Source: Terribacillus halophilus
Lineage (GTDB): Bacteria; Bacillota; Bacilli; Bacillales; Amphibacillaceae
Length of the DNA stretch: 64,000 bases
Assembly: GCF_900101385.1 (NCBI RefSeq)
Contig: NZ_FMZB01000006.1
Span: 171,967-235,966, forward strand
Direction: 5' to 3'
Shown: positions 42,032 through 51,508 of the stretch, piece after piece
Position numbering within the stretch: the stretch's first letter is position 1
Layout: each line of letters starts with the position of its first letter
Translations under genes and position numbers: made by a program
The notes under the pieces: generated by a model
Seen by the model: only the letters and a program-made list of their open reading frames with translations
What the model was told of the DNA's origin: nothing
Database searches by the model: none

Positions 42032-42919
42032 TTATGCAGTCGGAACGCCGCCAGTGATGCTATATACCTGTGCGGTAACATAACTGGATTCCTCGGATGC
42101 TAGGAAAACGTATACGCTGGCAAGCTCGACAGGCTGTCCGGCACGACCGATAGGAGTTTCTGGCGTGCTGGAGCCGAATTCCGGGATATTATCCTGCAGC
42201 TGCCCGCCGGAAATCTGCAACGGAGTCCAAATCGGGCCTGGCGCAACGGAGTTCACCCGAATGCCTTTATCAGCGATCTGTTTGGCCAAACCTTTCGTGA
42301 ATCCGATAATCGTGCTTTTGGTTGCCGCATAATCCAACAGCATCGGGGAAGGGTTAAAGCCTTCCACAGAAGTTGTTGTAATGATGGAAGATCCTCTTGG
42401 CAAATGCGGCAGAGCAGCTTTTGTCAGCCAGTATAATGGGTAGACGTTTGTCTCGAATGTAGATTTCAGCTGTTCGGTAGTCAAGTCAGCAATGTCCTCG
42501 ACAGCTTGTTGCTTACCAGCGACAAGTGCAAGGATATCAAGACCGCCTAGTTGTTCGACTGCTTCTTCCACCAGCTTATAGTTAAATCGCTCGCTTTTAA
42601 GATCTCCAGGGATAAGGATGGCTTTTCTTCCCTCTGCCTCGACCAATTCTTTTACTTCCTCGGCATCGGGCTGCTCCTCTGGGAGGTAGTTGATGGCAAC
42701 GTCTGCGCCTTCCCTGGCATATGCAATCGCAGCTGCACGACCGATACCGGAGTCGCCGCCTGTTACCAGTGCTTTTCGGCCAGTCAGTTTACCGGCCCCT
42801 CGGTAGCTTTCTTCCCCACAATCAGGCTTTGGATCCATTTCTTTTTGCAGTCCAGGAGGATCTTGGAATTGTTTAGGGAAAGTATCGTGGTAGTATTGTG
42901 TTATTGGATCTTTTGGCAT
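42032..42919 (-). CDS. SDR-family general stress oxidoreductase (YdaD/YhxC-like)
   Basis: A 295-residue SDR with an N-terminal 45-residue extension ([20 protein letters not shown], then [15 protein letters not shown]) typical of the YdaD/YhxC/YhdF group. Motifs are [12 protein letters not shown] (cofactor), LVAG in place of NNAG, the serine in [15 protein letters not shown] catalytic, and [11 protein letters not shown]. It is thought to protect against oxidative or osmotic stress as a general stress protein. ATG 42919 follows AAAAGGAGC. A SigB-like promoter lies upstream. A longer frame upstream has no ribosome site. Confidence 0.9.
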   Translation of the reverse strand: MPKDPITQYYHDTFPKQFQDPPGLQKEMDPKPDCGEESYRGAGKLTGRKALVTGGDSGIGRAAAIAYAREGADVAINYLPEEQPDAEEVKELVEAEGRKAILIPGDLKSERFNYKLVEEAVEQLGGLDILALVAGKQQAVEDIADLTTEQLKSTFETNVYPLYWLTKAALPHLPRGSSIITTTSVEGFNPSPMLLDYAATKSTIIGFTKGLAKQIADKGIRVNSVAPGPIWTPLQISGGQLQDNIPEFGSSTPETPIGRAGQPVELASVYVFLASEESSYVTAQVYSITGGVPTA

Positions 42920-42956
42920 ATGAAGACAGCTCCTTTTATCGTTGTATATGATATTG

Positions 42957-42981
42957 ATACCACGTACCAGATAACTCAAAC
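42957..42981 (-). promoter_or_regulatory. candidate SigB promoter
   Basis: On the minus strand GTTTGA, 13 bases, TGGTAT; the SigB promoter in this window before rsbV reads GTTTGA-N13-GGGTAT. One base differs in the -10 box. It stands about 35 bases before the YdaD-like gene start, and ydaD is SigB-dependent in B. subtilis. Confidence 0.5.
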
Positions 42982-43111
42982 TGTATTTTCGCAATGTAAA
43001 GGGTTGCATGAAGAAATAAAAGAAATTATGTTGGGAATGGGTTTAAAGTACTAGAAGTCAGGGTATTATTTGACAGGACCTTAACTTCTTAGAAAATAAA
43101 GGAGAGTGTTC

Positions 43112-43345
43112 ATGAGGCATCGCGAGGTGGAAGTATACATCAGTGATGATTGCAGACAATGCGAGCAAGTAATAGATCAGCTTAAAAAATGGAACATCCA
43201 TTACACTGTTAAAAATATCACGAATTCACCGGCTTTCTTGAAAGAGATGCAGGCACATTCCATATATAGTGTACCGCTTGTCTTGATAAATGGTGAGAAA
43301 GTGCACGGTTTTCAAAAAGACAGAATTCAACAGTTGCTTGGCTAA
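43112..43345 (+). CDS. glutaredoxin-like protein
   Basis: A 77-residue thioredoxin-fold mini protein. The active site is ISDDCRQCEQVID (CxxC), and SVPLVLINGEKVHGF is the cis-proline and substrate loop, as in NrdH and YtnI-like glutaredoxins. ATG 43112 follows AAAGGAGAGTG. A TTGACA at 43070-43075 may be its promoter. The electron donor or partner is unknown; NrdH-like redoxins serve ribonucleotide reductases, but nrd genes are 26 kb away. Confidence 0.88.
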   Translation: MRHREVEVYISDDCRQCEQVIDQLKKWNIHYTVKNITNSPAFLKEMQAHSIYSVPLVLINGEKVHGFQKDRIQQLLG

Positions 43346-43495
43346 TCAACAGAATGCGGACCATTCGGACTCATTTTTAGCTATTGTGCAAAAATCACGC
43401 ACACGCGATGTTTTTTGCTTTCTTTTTATTCTTGGTAATAACGCCCTCCCTTCGCCTGACATAGGATAAAGGAGAACCAGGAAAGGTGTGTGGAG

Positions 43496-44014
43496 ATGTA
43501 TTATTACAATACGACAGAGCCACGCTCCCATGTACAGCAACAACAGATGAGCGATGGCACACAGCGCTATTACTACGAACCGATTTTTCAAACCGAGCCC
43601 CAAGAGCAATATAATGAGATGTACAATCATACATGGATGCAAGCAAATGAAAATGTTGAGGATACTAATAGACAGACCCAGCCTTATTCTTACAATCCTT
43701 ATCCGCCCGAGTATTTCACACAGTGGGGAGGATGGCAGCAGCAAGCGCAGCCCCAACAGCCGGTAACGCCTTATGAATATTTCAAGAAACCGCCTCTTGC
43801 ACCGTATTGGCATGCATTTGCTCAGCCGACGAATGTCTATCAGCCAAAGCAGCAAGCGCAGCTGACAAAAGGTCTGGCATCCTATTTTCAGGATAAGAAC
43901 GGCCAAATGGATATCAATAAAATGATGTCCACTGTCGGTCAAATGGCCTCGACAGTTCAGCAAGTTTCCCCTATCGTCAAATCACTCGGTTCTTTTTTGA
44001 AGATACTGAGATAA
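43496..44014 (+). CDS. YppG-like protein
   Basis: A 172-residue protein rich in Gln, Tyr and Pro in its first 100 residues, with TPYEYFKKPPLAPYW in the middle and a conserved C-terminus (LASYFQDKNGQMDINKMMSTV, then GQMASTVQQVSPIVKSLG). The C-terminal block is that of the YppG family of Bacillaceae, found near spore-coat-type genes. The Q/Y/P-rich start is like a coat protein. GTG at 43490 and ATG at 43496 are both possible starts; ATG is chosen for ribosome-site spacing. The function is unknown. Confidence 0.8.
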   Translation: MYYYNTTEPRSHVQQQQMSDGTQRYYYEPIFQTEPQEQYNEMYNHTWMQANENVEDTNRQTQPYSYNPYPPEYFTQWGGWQQQAQPQQPVTPYEYFKKPPLAPYWHAFAQPTNVYQPKQQAQLTKGLASYFQDKNGQMDINKMMSTVGQMASTVQQVSPIVKSLGSFLKILR

Positions 44015-44040
44015 ACATTAAGGAAAGCGAAGATGATCCA

Positions 44041-44733
44041 ATGACAGGAATACTATGTATCCACGGCTTCACTGGCGGCACATATGAAGTGGAGCCTTTG
44101 AGCGAGCATTTAATGAATCATACGGATTGGAAAGTGGAGATGGTTGCTTTACCCGGTCATGGGACGACCAAAGAGCTATCTTTACATGAAGTCGGGCACA
44201 AGGAATGGATAGAGGCAGCAGAAGAAGCATACGAGCGGATGGCTCGGGAATGTTCGCATATCTATGTGATCGGGTTCTCGATGGGTGGGATGATTGCCTC
44301 ACATTTAGCTGCGAAATATGGTGCAGACAAGCTTGTGCTGTTATCAGCTTCTGGGAAATACCTGAACTGGAAGCTGCTTACACAGGAAGCATGGCAATAC
44401 ATGAAAAAGTATATGAGCGGGGACATTGTCGAGGATTATAATAAGCTTCGGAAAGAAAAGAAAGGCAAGGTCCCGTTCCGGGCATTCTTGGAATTCAAGA
44501 AGTGTGTGGATTACACGAAGAAATCATTGCCCGCTGTCTCTTGCCCGGTCTTCATCATTCAGGGAATCCAGGACAGCATGGTACCGCACCGGACCGTCAA
44601 GTATTTGCACAAGCATCTTGGCTCTGAGAATCAGAAGATGGTGCTTTTCGATGAATCGAGACATCTGATCTGCCACGGACCGGATATCGACCAGATCTGT
44701 ACGCAAGTGGAAGAATTCCTGCTGGAGGCATGA
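44041..44733 (+). CDS. alpha/beta-hydrolase, carboxylesterase (Est30/YvaK-like)
   Basis: A 230-residue hydrolase. ILCIHGFTGGTYEV is the oxyanion-loop region, the nucleophile is in VIGFSMGGMIA, the acid is in IQGIQDSMVPHRT and the histidine in DESRHLICHG. This matches the Bacillus carboxylesterase Est30/YvaK, which cleaves short acyl esters. No signal peptide. It begins 26 bases after the YppG-like gene and may be cotranscribed with it, although that link is not known for the family. Confidence 0.88.
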   Translation: MTGILCIHGFTGGTYEVEPLSEHLMNHTDWKVEMVALPGHGTTKELSLHEVGHKEWIEAAEEAYERMARECSHIYVIGFSMGGMIASHLAAKYGADKLVLLSASGKYLNWKLLTQEAWQYMKKYMSGDIVEDYNKLRKEKKGKVPFRAFLEFKKCVDYTKKSLPAVSCPVFIIQGIQDSMVPHRTVKYLHKHLGSENQKMVLFDESRHLICHGPDIDQICTQVEEFLLEA

Positions 44734-45062
44734 ATTTTCGCGCGATGTGTTTAATATCTTTTCGCTAGGGAGAAAATATAGTGAAAGCTGTGAAGATCGG
44801 CAGTTTGCTGCTTGAAAAGCGCATAAGAAAATCCAAAGATTATGTAATTCTTTTGGAAGGGCTTTAATGGTACATTGTACGCGTGAATATACGTGTAATC
44901 ATAGATATAGGTAGAATTCAGACAAATAGTGTGTTACTATTATTAAATCCAATGAATGCTTGCTTAAGGCCTCTTCCCAAGCGTGGAGGAAGGCTTTTTT
45001 ATTGTGTATAACTGCCGTGCTTCATCAGTGAGACTTTTTTTATATAAAGGAGTAATAAGAAA
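44734..45062. other. 329-base intergenic region before cshA
   Basis: No gene. It holds the cshA leader with a terminator-like hairpin at 44966-45003 and the ribosome site AAAGGAG at 45046. No -35/-10 pair stands out; possible boxes near 44870-44900 are poor. Confidence 0.6.
44958..45003 (+). terminator. attenuator-like hairpin in the cshA leader
   Basis: AAGGCCTCTTCC (44966-44977) pairs with GGAGGAAGGCTT (44985-44996) in 12 positions with two mismatches, followed by six T. GCTTG at 44958-44962 can instead pair with CAAGC at 44978-44982, which would break the terminator. It stands 60 bases before the cshA start; it could be a control point or the end of an upstream transcript. Confidence 0.55.
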
Positions 45063-46556
45063 TTGACAACATTTAGTTCATTAGGTATTTCGGAACCAAT
45101 TTTGAAAGCATTAAATAAAATGGGATTTGAAGAAGCTACACCGATCCAAGCTGAAACGATCCCATTCGCCCTAGAAGGTAAAGACGTACTAGGTCAAGCG
45201 CAGACTGGTACTGGTAAAACTGCTGCCTTCGGTATCCCGATGATCAACAAGATTGATCGCTCTAAACGCCAGATCCAAGGTTTGGTAATTGCACCGACTC
45301 GTGAGCTTGCTATCCAGGTAGGAGAAGAGCTTCACCGTCTTGGCCAATTCAAAGGAATCCGTACACTTCCAGTATACGGTGGTCAGCATATGGATCGTCA
45401 GATTCGTTCATTAAAAGAAGGCCCGCATATCGTCGTAGCGACACCTGGCCGACTGCTTGACCATATCCGCCGTAAAACGATCAATATCAGCAATGTACAC
45501 ACTGCTGTATTGGATGAAGCAGACGAAATGCTTAACATGGGCTTCATCGATGATATCCGTGAAATCCTTTCATCTATCCCTGAAGAGCGTCAGACATTGC
45601 TATTCAGTGCGACAATGCCGAAGGAAATCCGTGATATCGGAACCAAATTGATGAAAGACCCTACAGAAGTGAAAGTAAAAGCAAAAGAAATGACTGTAAC
45701 GAATATCGATCAGTCTTACATCGAAGTTCAGGAAAGACAGAAATTCGATACACTTTCCAACTTGCTTGATATCGATGAGCCAACATTGGCTATCATTTTC
45801 GGCAGAACGAAAAAACGTGTTGATGAAGTGACAGAAGGCCTGCAGGCTCGCGGTTTCCGCGCAGAAGGTATTCATGGCGATCTTACACAAGGCAAGCGTA
45901 TGTCCGTGTTGAACAAATTCAAAAATGGCCGCGTAGAAATTTTGGTTGCGACTGACGTTGCCGCACGTGGTCTTGATATCTCTAATGTAACACATGTATA
46001 TAACTTCGATATCCCGCAGGATCCGGAAAGCTACGTACACCGTATTGGTCGTACAGGACGTGCTGGTAAAACTGGACGAGCTGTCTCCTTTATCACGCCT
46101 AGAGAGATTTCTCACCTGCATTTGATCGAAAAAACAACGAAGAGCAAGATTGCACGTAAAGATGCTCCGACAAACGATGAAGCTGCACAAGGACAGCAGC
46201 AGATCGCTATCGATAAAATGATGCGTACGATTGAAAACAAAGATCTAAAAGCATACAACGAAAAAGCAAATGACCTGATCAACCAGTTCGGCGCTGAAAC
46301 AGTTGTGGCAGCTGCTTTGAAAATGCTGACAAAAGAGCGCCGTAATACACCGGTTCGTATTACTTCCCTTGCTCCTGTCAGTGTGAAAGGCAGCTTCAAG
46401 GATAAGAAGAAATATCGCGGCGGTTCCCGAGGCGGTAATGGCGACAGACGCGGTTATGGCGGTCGCAATGGTAAGCCTCGCAGCCGTAACTATCAAGGAC
46501 AAGGCAAACGCAATAACAGCGGCGGCTATCGCGGCAAACGCAATAACGATAATTAA
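45063..46556 (+). CDS. cshA: DEAD-box RNA helicase
   Basis: A 497-residue helicase of the CshA type, part of the RNA degradosome and of cold ribosome assembly. Motifs are Q ([13 protein letters not shown]), I (AQTGTGKTA), Ia (APTRELA), II (VLDEADEML), III (LFSATMP), V ([11 protein letters not shown]) and VI ([12 protein letters not shown]). A C-terminal RNA-binding tail of basic and glycine-rich repeats ([20 protein letters not shown]) ends it. The start is TTG at 45063, behind AAAGGAG. Gene order onward (ydbS, ydbT, ydcA) is as in B. subtilis. Confidence 0.95.
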   Translation: MTTFSSLGISEPILKALNKMGFEEATPIQAETIPFALEGKDVLGQAQTGTGKTAAFGIPMINKIDRSKRQIQGLVIAPTRELAIQVGEELHRLGQFKGIRTLPVYGGQHMDRQIRSLKEGPHIVVATPGRLLDHIRRKTINISNVHTAVLDEADEMLNMGFIDDIREILSSIPEERQTLLFSATMPKEIRDIGTKLMKDPTEVKVKAKEMTVTNIDQSYIEVQERQKFDTLSNLLDIDEPTLAIIFGRTKKRVDEVTEGLQARGFRAEGIHGDLTQGKRMSVLNKFKNGRVEILVATDVAARGLDISNVTHVYNFDIPQDPESYVHRIGRTGRAGKTGRAVSFITPREISHLHLIEKTTKSKIARKDAPTNDEAAQGQQQIAIDKMMRTIENKDLKAYNEKANDLINQFGAETVVAAALKMLTKERRNTPVRITSLAPVSVKGSFKDKKKYRGGSRGGNGDRRGYGGRNGKPRSRNYQGQGKRNNSGGYRGKRNNDN

Positions 46557-46562
46557 TAGAGG

Positions 46563-46591
46563 CAGACACCTGAGAAGGTGTCTGTTTTTTT
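46563..46591 (+). terminator. cshA terminator
   Basis: CAGACACC / GGTGTCTG perfect 8-bp stem, loop TGAGAA, then a T run. Confidence 0.93.
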
Positions 46592-46661
46592 ATGGATTAT
46601 TATTCGATGAAACAAATTTCTGGTCCAATCGTATGATATAACTGGAAAGAGGGGGAATTGT

Positions 46662-47141
46662 ATGAAGACACAACCAAGCAATAGAATTGCAGCCAATGCA
46701 AAGAAAGTATGGAGGATAAATGCAAGTCTATATATGCTGCTGCCGATCATTGCGGCGGGGGTTGTTACATATTTTCAAAATGCATGGTCCATTCCCGATT
46801 ATATCCTGTATATAGGATGGGCTGTTCTCATTGCTGCCTTATTCATTTTTATTTGGCTGCTTCCGGCAGTGCGGTGGAAGAGATGGCGTTATGAGGTGTT
46901 TGAGCAAGAAATATACATACAAAGCGGCATTCTCATTGTGACACAGACAATTGTGCCGATGATACGGGTGCAGCATGTCGATACGGAGCAAGGCCCGGTC
47001 CTGAAGAAATTCGGTTTGGCTACGGTATCTGTTTCGACAGCGGCAACGACGCACCATATACCAGCTCTTGCTTTGGAGGAAGCGCTAGAGCTGCGTGATC
47101 GGATTGGAGTGCTTGCGCGCGTGGAGGAAGACGATGTCTGA
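46662..47141 (+). CDS. ydbS: PH-domain membrane protein YdbS
   Basis: A 159-residue protein with two N-terminal membrane helices and one bacterial PH (DUF304, bPH2) domain: QEIYIQSGILIVTQTIVPMIRVQHVDTEQGPVLKKFGLATV. Such proteins associate with the membrane; in B. subtilis, YdbS and YdbT give resistance to some antimicrobial peptides. The stop overlaps the start of ydbT by 8 bases. AAAGAGGGGGAA precedes the ATG. Confidence 0.88.
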   Translation: MKTQPSNRIAANAKKVWRINASLYMLLPIIAAGVVTYFQNAWSIPDYILYIGWAVLIAALFIFIWLLPAVRWKRWRYEVFEQEIYIQSGILIVTQTIVPMIRVQHVDTEQGPVLKKFGLATVSVSTAATTHHIPALALEEALELRDRIGVLARVEEDDV

Positions 47142-48594
47142 ACCGAGACGGATGCATCCCATCAGCATTTTCCTCCGAATGCTGAAGATTATCAAGGATG
47201 TCATCATCCCGATGGCGATTGGTTTTATTGCTGTCATAAAAAATATAAGTGCCATGTTTTGGTGGCTTCCATTCGTGCTAGGTGGCGGAATCCTGCTGAT
47301 TATCGGATTATTTGCATTTCTCTATTGGTTCCGATTCACTTATCGCACGGAAGATGATGAGCTGCGAATAGAATCTGGCATCTTCGTCCGGAAGAAAAGG
47401 TATATATCCAGACATCGTATCCACTCGGTGAATACAAGTGCCAATATCTTTCACAGATTATTTGGGCTGGTGAAGCTGGAAGTACAGACAGCTGGCGGCG
47501 GAAAAGAAGCGGAGGGGGTAATTCCGGCCCTTTCCAAATTGGATGCATCAGCAATCCAGCAATTTGTAAAAAGAAAAGAGCAAGATGTTGTTCTTGAAAA
47601 TACAGAGGATATAAAGCTTTCAGAGCATAAAGTGAGCTACCGGCTCAGTTTTCGTCGCTTGTTAGCAGCTGCTGCGACTTCGGGCGGAACAGGAATCATT
47701 TTTGGTTTTCTATTTGCAATCACACAGCAAGCTGACAATGTCATGGATATTAATATCTATTCATTCTTCTATCACTGGCTGTTGGAGCAGAGTCTGCTTT
47801 TGTCCATCCTTTTTGCAGTCGGCAGTTTGGCGGTGACGTGGATGGTAGCGATGATTGGTACAATCCTGAAATATTGCTTCTTTGAAATATCCAAGCAGGG
47901 AAATGAGCTTTTCATTCAAAGAGGTCTCTTGGAACGTAAGGAAATGACCATACCACTGCATAGGATTCAGGCGGTGAAGGTGGAGGAGAATATTTTCCGT
48001 CAGCCATTCGGGTTGCTGGCGGTCAGTGCGGAAATAGCAGGAGGGGAAGCTGGGAAAGACGAAAAGAACATTTCCACTGTCCTCTTCCCTCTGTTAAGGA
48101 AAAAGGAGCTGCAAGCCTTCTTGGAAGAGCTTCTTTCTGATTATGTAGTCGAGACTGCTTATCGGAAACCGCCGAAGCGGGCATTCATGAGATATTTATT
48201 CCTTCCATTAGCAATATCCGTTCTCATCACAGGTGTGCTCATTTATTTCTTCGGCGGGTATGGACTGTTTGCTCTGGTGCTTGTTGTACTTACCATCATA
48301 TTTTGTGTGTTGGACTATCGGGATGCCGGAGTATCATGGACGGCAGATACGCTGACCATGCGGTACCGGGAACTGACTCGTGTGACCGTTCATGTGCATC
48401 GTAAAAGGGTGCAGACTTTCTATGAATCCCAGCATTACTTCCAATCGAAAAAGCAGCTCGGGACTTTGAAGGTTGCTGTTGCATCAGGAGGTACTGCCGG
48501 AAGCAGATTCAAAGTAAAACACTTGGAGGAGAAGGATGCAGATGAGGCATATGATTGGTATTCCTTCCGAAGCCAAAAAAGAACCGCACAGTAG
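47134..48594 (+). CDS. ydbT: PH-domain membrane protein YdbT
   Basis: A 486-residue protein with three bPH2 domains separated by membrane helices. The repeat element is seen as ESGIFVRKKRYISRHRIHSVNT, then IQRGLLERKEMTIPLHRIQAVKVEE and a last weaker one near YRELTRVTVHVHRKRVQTFYES. It pairs with YdbS in one operon. ATG 47134 lies inside the ydbS end; a longer frame upstream starts without a ribosome site. The terminator hairpin holds its TAG stop in the loop. Confidence 0.88.
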   Translation: MSEPRRMHPISIFLRMLKIIKDVIIPMAIGFIAVIKNISAMFWWLPFVLGGGILLIIGLFAFLYWFRFTYRTEDDELRIESGIFVRKKRYISRHRIHSVNTSANIFHRLFGLVKLEVQTAGGGKEAEGVIPALSKLDASAIQQFVKRKEQDVVLENTEDIKLSEHKVSYRLSFRRLLAAAATSGGTGIIFGFLFAITQQADNVMDINIYSFFYHWLLEQSLLLSILFAVGSLAVTWMVAMIGTILKYCFFEISKQGNELFIQRGLLERKEMTIPLHRIQAVKVEENIFRQPFGLLAVSAEIAGGEAGKDEKNISTVLFPLLRKKELQAFLEELLSDYVVETAYRKPPKRAFMRYLFLPLAISVLITGVLIYFFGGYGLFALVLVVLTIIFCVLDYRDAGVSWTADTLTMRYRELTRVTVHVHRKRVQTFYESQHYFQSKKQLGTLKVAVASGGTAGSRFKVKHLEEKDADEAYDWYSFRSQKRTAQ

Positions 48595-48605
48595 CTGTGC
48601 GGTTC
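48575..48605. terminator. bidirectional terminator containing the ydbT stop
   Basis: GAACCGCACAG / CTGTGCGGTTC, 11-bp stem; the 3-base loop is the TAG stop of ydbT and the end of the 3' arm overlaps the stop of ydcA on the other strand. AAAAAA before it gives the U-run for the minus strand; the plus strand lacks a good one. Confidence 0.85.
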
Positions 48606-49374
48606 AATTCATATAGTCGTAGATGCCGATCAGCACCAAGGCTGCAATAACGATCCAGAGAACCAGCTTCTTATTGGTGCGTCTTCCATACGGACGCTTT
48701 TTCCAGCGGTCTGGATCAAAGCCCGTGTCATCCTCCCGCTGAGGCGGACGTTTGTTCCGATAAATCGAGAACGGATTGGCTTTGATAAGGAAGAGCGGAG
48801 CCAGTACAAATCCTCCCACAGCTCCTGCCAGATGTGCTGTGAGGTTTATATTTGCAGAAAAGAGGGACATGATGATACCAATCACAAAAATGATGAGTAT
48901 CAATTGTGCATTTCCGGAATCAATCAAGTGCTTGCGGAAATATACCATGAACAAATAGCATCCGAACAAACCGTAGATGGCACCGGAGGCACCAATATGA
49001 CTGACAAAGCTGTAAGGGTCCAGTATATACGTAATAGCGTTTCCGATGATTCCTGTAAGCAAATAAAATAAGCTGAATTTCAGTTTGCCCAGCATCTGCT
49101 CAAGGGCAGGTCCGAAGATTACCAGGGAAAAGCAGTTGAATAATACATGCGAGACGCTTCCAGGAGCGTGCAGGAAAATCGGCGTGACCAGCCGCCAAAA
49201 TTCTCCGCCCGAGATGAATAGATTCACACCTGCACCTAATTGATACAGGCTGTTCCCGAATGGATTCTGGAACAGTCCGGTTATGATCCAAAGCAGCAGA
49301 TTGACTGCCACGATTAAACTGATGACAGGATAAGCGTACAAATATTCTTTAAAGGTTTCGGTCCTGCGGAACAA
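48604..49374 (-). CDS. ydcA: rhomboid family intramembrane serine protease
   Basis: A 256-residue rhomboid with six membrane helices. The catalytic serine is in HIGASGAIYGLFG and the histidine in NLTAHLAGAVGGFV; the L1 loop region is GGEFWRLVTPIFLHA, with FNCFSLVIFGPALEQ. A cytosolic basic tail (DRWKKRPYGRRTNKK) comes before one more hydrophobic segment at the end. The substrate is unknown. Lies between ydbT and acpS, the position of ydcA in B. subtilis. Confidence 0.9.
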   Translation of the reverse strand: MFRRTETFKEYLYAYPVISLIVAVNLLLWIITGLFQNPFGNSLYQLGAGVNLFISGGEFWRLVTPIFLHAPGSVSHVLFNCFSLVIFGPALEQMLGKLKFSLFYLLTGIIGNAITYILDPYSFVSHIGASGAIYGLFGCYLFMVYFRKHLIDSGNAQLILIIFVIGIIMSLFSANINLTAHLAGAVGGFVLAPLFLIKANPFSIYRNKRPPQREDDTGFDPDRWKKRPYGRRTNKKLVLWIVIAALVLIGIYDYMN

Positions 49375-49519
49375 TCGAATTCCTCCTTCTATTAATCAGC
49401 AAAACGGAAAGCATTAAAAATTTGCTTTGTTTACATCCTATAACTTTCCTCCCTGCTTTTATACATATAGGGTACAATACTCGGTAGAGAAATTCAGCTG
49501 GAAGGTAGGTTGTACAGCC

Positions 49520-49885
49520 GTGATTAAGGGTATCGGTTTAGATATTACAGAATTAGCACGAATTAAGAAAGCGATTGAGCATAATGAGAGGATCCTGGAC
49601 AGGATCCTGACGAAATCGGAAAAAACGCACTATGAATCACTGACATCGGATAAACGGAAGATGGAATTTGCAGCTGGTCGTTTTGCGGCCAAGGAAGCAT
49701 ATGCAAAAGCAAGGGGGACCGGATTAGGCAAACTGGGCCTTCATGATATTGAAATATTGCCCAATGAAGCAGGAGCGCCAGTTTTGAATTCTGCTGACCT
49801 GACAGAGGAGGAGCTCGTCTTCTTGTCGATCACACATTCGGATGCATATGCAGCAGCACAAGTGATCATTACACAAGGCAAATAG
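49520..49885 (+). CDS. acpS: holo-[acyl-carrier-protein] synthase
   Basis: A 121-residue phosphopantetheinyl transferase that loads ACP for fatty acid synthesis. The metal-binding Asp8 is in IKGIGLDITELARI, and the second acidic residue and lysine are in FAAKEAYAKARGTG; LSITHSDAYAAAQVI ends the domain. I chose GTG at 49520 by fit with the family length (about 120); a longer frame upstream contains unrelated sequence. The ribosome site GGAAGGTAGG is a little far. Confidence 0.94.
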   Translation: MIKGIGLDITELARIKKAIEHNERILDRILTKSEKTHYESLTSDKRKMEFAAGRFAAKEAYAKARGTGLGKLGLHDIEILPNEAGAPVLNSADLTEEELVFLSITHSDAYAAAQVIITQGK

Positions 49886-49946
49886 ACTTGTCTGCATATT
49901 TCTTGGGCATGTCTCATAGATTGTAGTGCGGGTAGGAGGGAACAGC

Positions 49947-51458
49947 GTGTATATTGTCACCGCAAAGGAAATGTACGAAGTGGATCGCTATGCGATGGAG
50001 GATATTGGAATAGTCGGCAGCATCCTGATGGAATCTGCTGGACGAGCCATCGCTGAACGGATGAAACCGCTGATCGGAACCACGGACCGGATAATTGTCC
50101 TCTGTGGCTCTGGCAATAATGGCGGCGATGGATATGTGGTAGCTAGAACACTGCTGAATGAAGGATATGACGTGGCTGCCGTTCAGGTCGGGCGAAATTT
50201 GACAGCTGATGCCGCCATGCATCAGCAAGTCTATGACCGTCTTGGCGGTGAAGTGATGGATGTCGAAGCAGATACTTTCCAAGCAGCATTGAAAGAAGCG
50301 GATGTCATTGTTGACGCGATGCTCGGCTTGGGTGTCAGAGGTAAGCTGAAAAGCCCTTATAAGGAAACTGTACAGGCTGTCAATGAAGCGGATGCACTTG
50401 TTTTTGCCATTGATTTGCCTTCTGGTGTACCGGCGGATGATGCCTCGGATTTCTCAGAGGCGATTTTCGCCGATCATACCTTCGTCATCGAAGCGCCAAA
50501 GCCAAGCGTATTTATCCAGAAGACAGCAGCACATTACGGAAAGTGGCATACCGTATCCATCGGTCTGCCCGTTGCTTATTTAGGCAGACAAGCCGGTGCC
50601 AGGATTTGGACAAAACAGGACGTGAAGCGGTCATTTCCGAACCGACAGCCTTTTTCGCACAAAGGAACCCATGGCAAAGGCTTCCTCATCGGGGGAGGGG
50701 CGGAGATGCCAGGATCAGTTACGATGTCCAGCATGGCTGCTTTACGAGCCGGGGCGGGTCTTCTTACCGTCGGTACATTACGTCAAGTCATTCCGACTGT
50801 ATCAGCTCACTTGTCTGAAGCGACATTCGCTGTCTTGGAAGGCGAGAATGGCGTGATAGTCGACTCGGAAACCCTGGATGTGAGTGCATATGATGGTATT
50901 GTCGTTGGTATGGGGATGGGTAGGGGCGAAGCGACAGCAGCCTTGACCAAAAGGGTGCTGGAGCAGGCAGAGGTTCCTGTCCTGTTGGATGCTGACGGTC
51001 TTCATCATATCAAATCCGACTTGGAGATCCTGCGGAATAGACAAGCTCCTACGATATTGACGCCTCATCCTGGCGAAATGGCGATGCTCTTGGATATGAA
51101 AGTGCCGGAGCTCCTGGAAAATCCTTTCGAGCTCGCCCGGAAATTTGCGATTGTACACCAGGTACATCTCGTGCTGAAAGGAACGTACACGATCATCACC
51201 GCCCCTGACGGCAGCCAGATTGTCAATACGACAGGAAACCCTGGCCTTGGAAAAGGCGGAAGCGGAGATGTACTCTCGGGTATTCTGCTGGCTATGCAGA
51301 TGCAGCACGAAAATCTGATGGAGGCAATCGCAAACGGAGTCTACGTCCATGGAAAAGCAGCAGATGTGCTGGTAAAAGAGATGCATTCGCAGCAGGATCT
51401 GCTGGCAACTGATCTTATGAAAGGGCTGGCCAAGGTTTTTCGTGACATTTCCGATTGA
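49947..51458 (+). CDS. nnrD: bifunctional NAD(P)H-hydrate epimerase/dehydratase
   Basis: A 503-residue fusion that repairs hydrated NADH and NADPH. The N-terminal YjeF/NnrE epimerase part (1 to about 210) has the phosphate loop GSGNNGGDGYVVAR. The C-terminal NnrD dehydratase part (about 225-500) has KGTHGKGFLIGGG, TILTPHPGEMA and TTGNPGLGKGGSGDVLSGIL, the ADP-dependent catalytic motif. The start is GTG at 49947, behind TAGGAGGG. It begins 61 bases after acpS and is followed by ydcC. Confidence 0.92.
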   Translation: MYIVTAKEMYEVDRYAMEDIGIVGSILMESAGRAIAERMKPLIGTTDRIIVLCGSGNNGGDGYVVARTLLNEGYDVAAVQVGRNLTADAAMHQQVYDRLGGEVMDVEADTFQAALKEADVIVDAMLGLGVRGKLKSPYKETVQAVNEADALVFAIDLPSGVPADDASDFSEAIFADHTFVIEAPKPSVFIQKTAAHYGKWHTVSIGLPVAYLGRQAGARIWTKQDVKRSFPNRQPFSHKGTHGKGFLIGGGAEMPGSVTMSSMAALRAGAGLLTVGTLRQVIPTVSAHLSEATFAVLEGENGVIVDSETLDVSAYDGIVVGMGMGRGEATAALTKRVLEQAEVPVLLDADGLHHIKSDLEILRNRQAPTILTPHPGEMAMLLDMKVPELLENPFELARKFAIVHQVHLVLKGTYTIITAPDGSQIVNTTGNPGLGKGGSGDVLSGILLAMQMQHENLMEAIANGVYVHGKAADVLVKEMHSQQDLLATDLMKGLAKVFRDISD

Positions 51459-51508
51459 TGGTGGCATGTTCTCTTTGTTCGCTTTATAGCTGACAAAGGA
51501 GTGTGACC

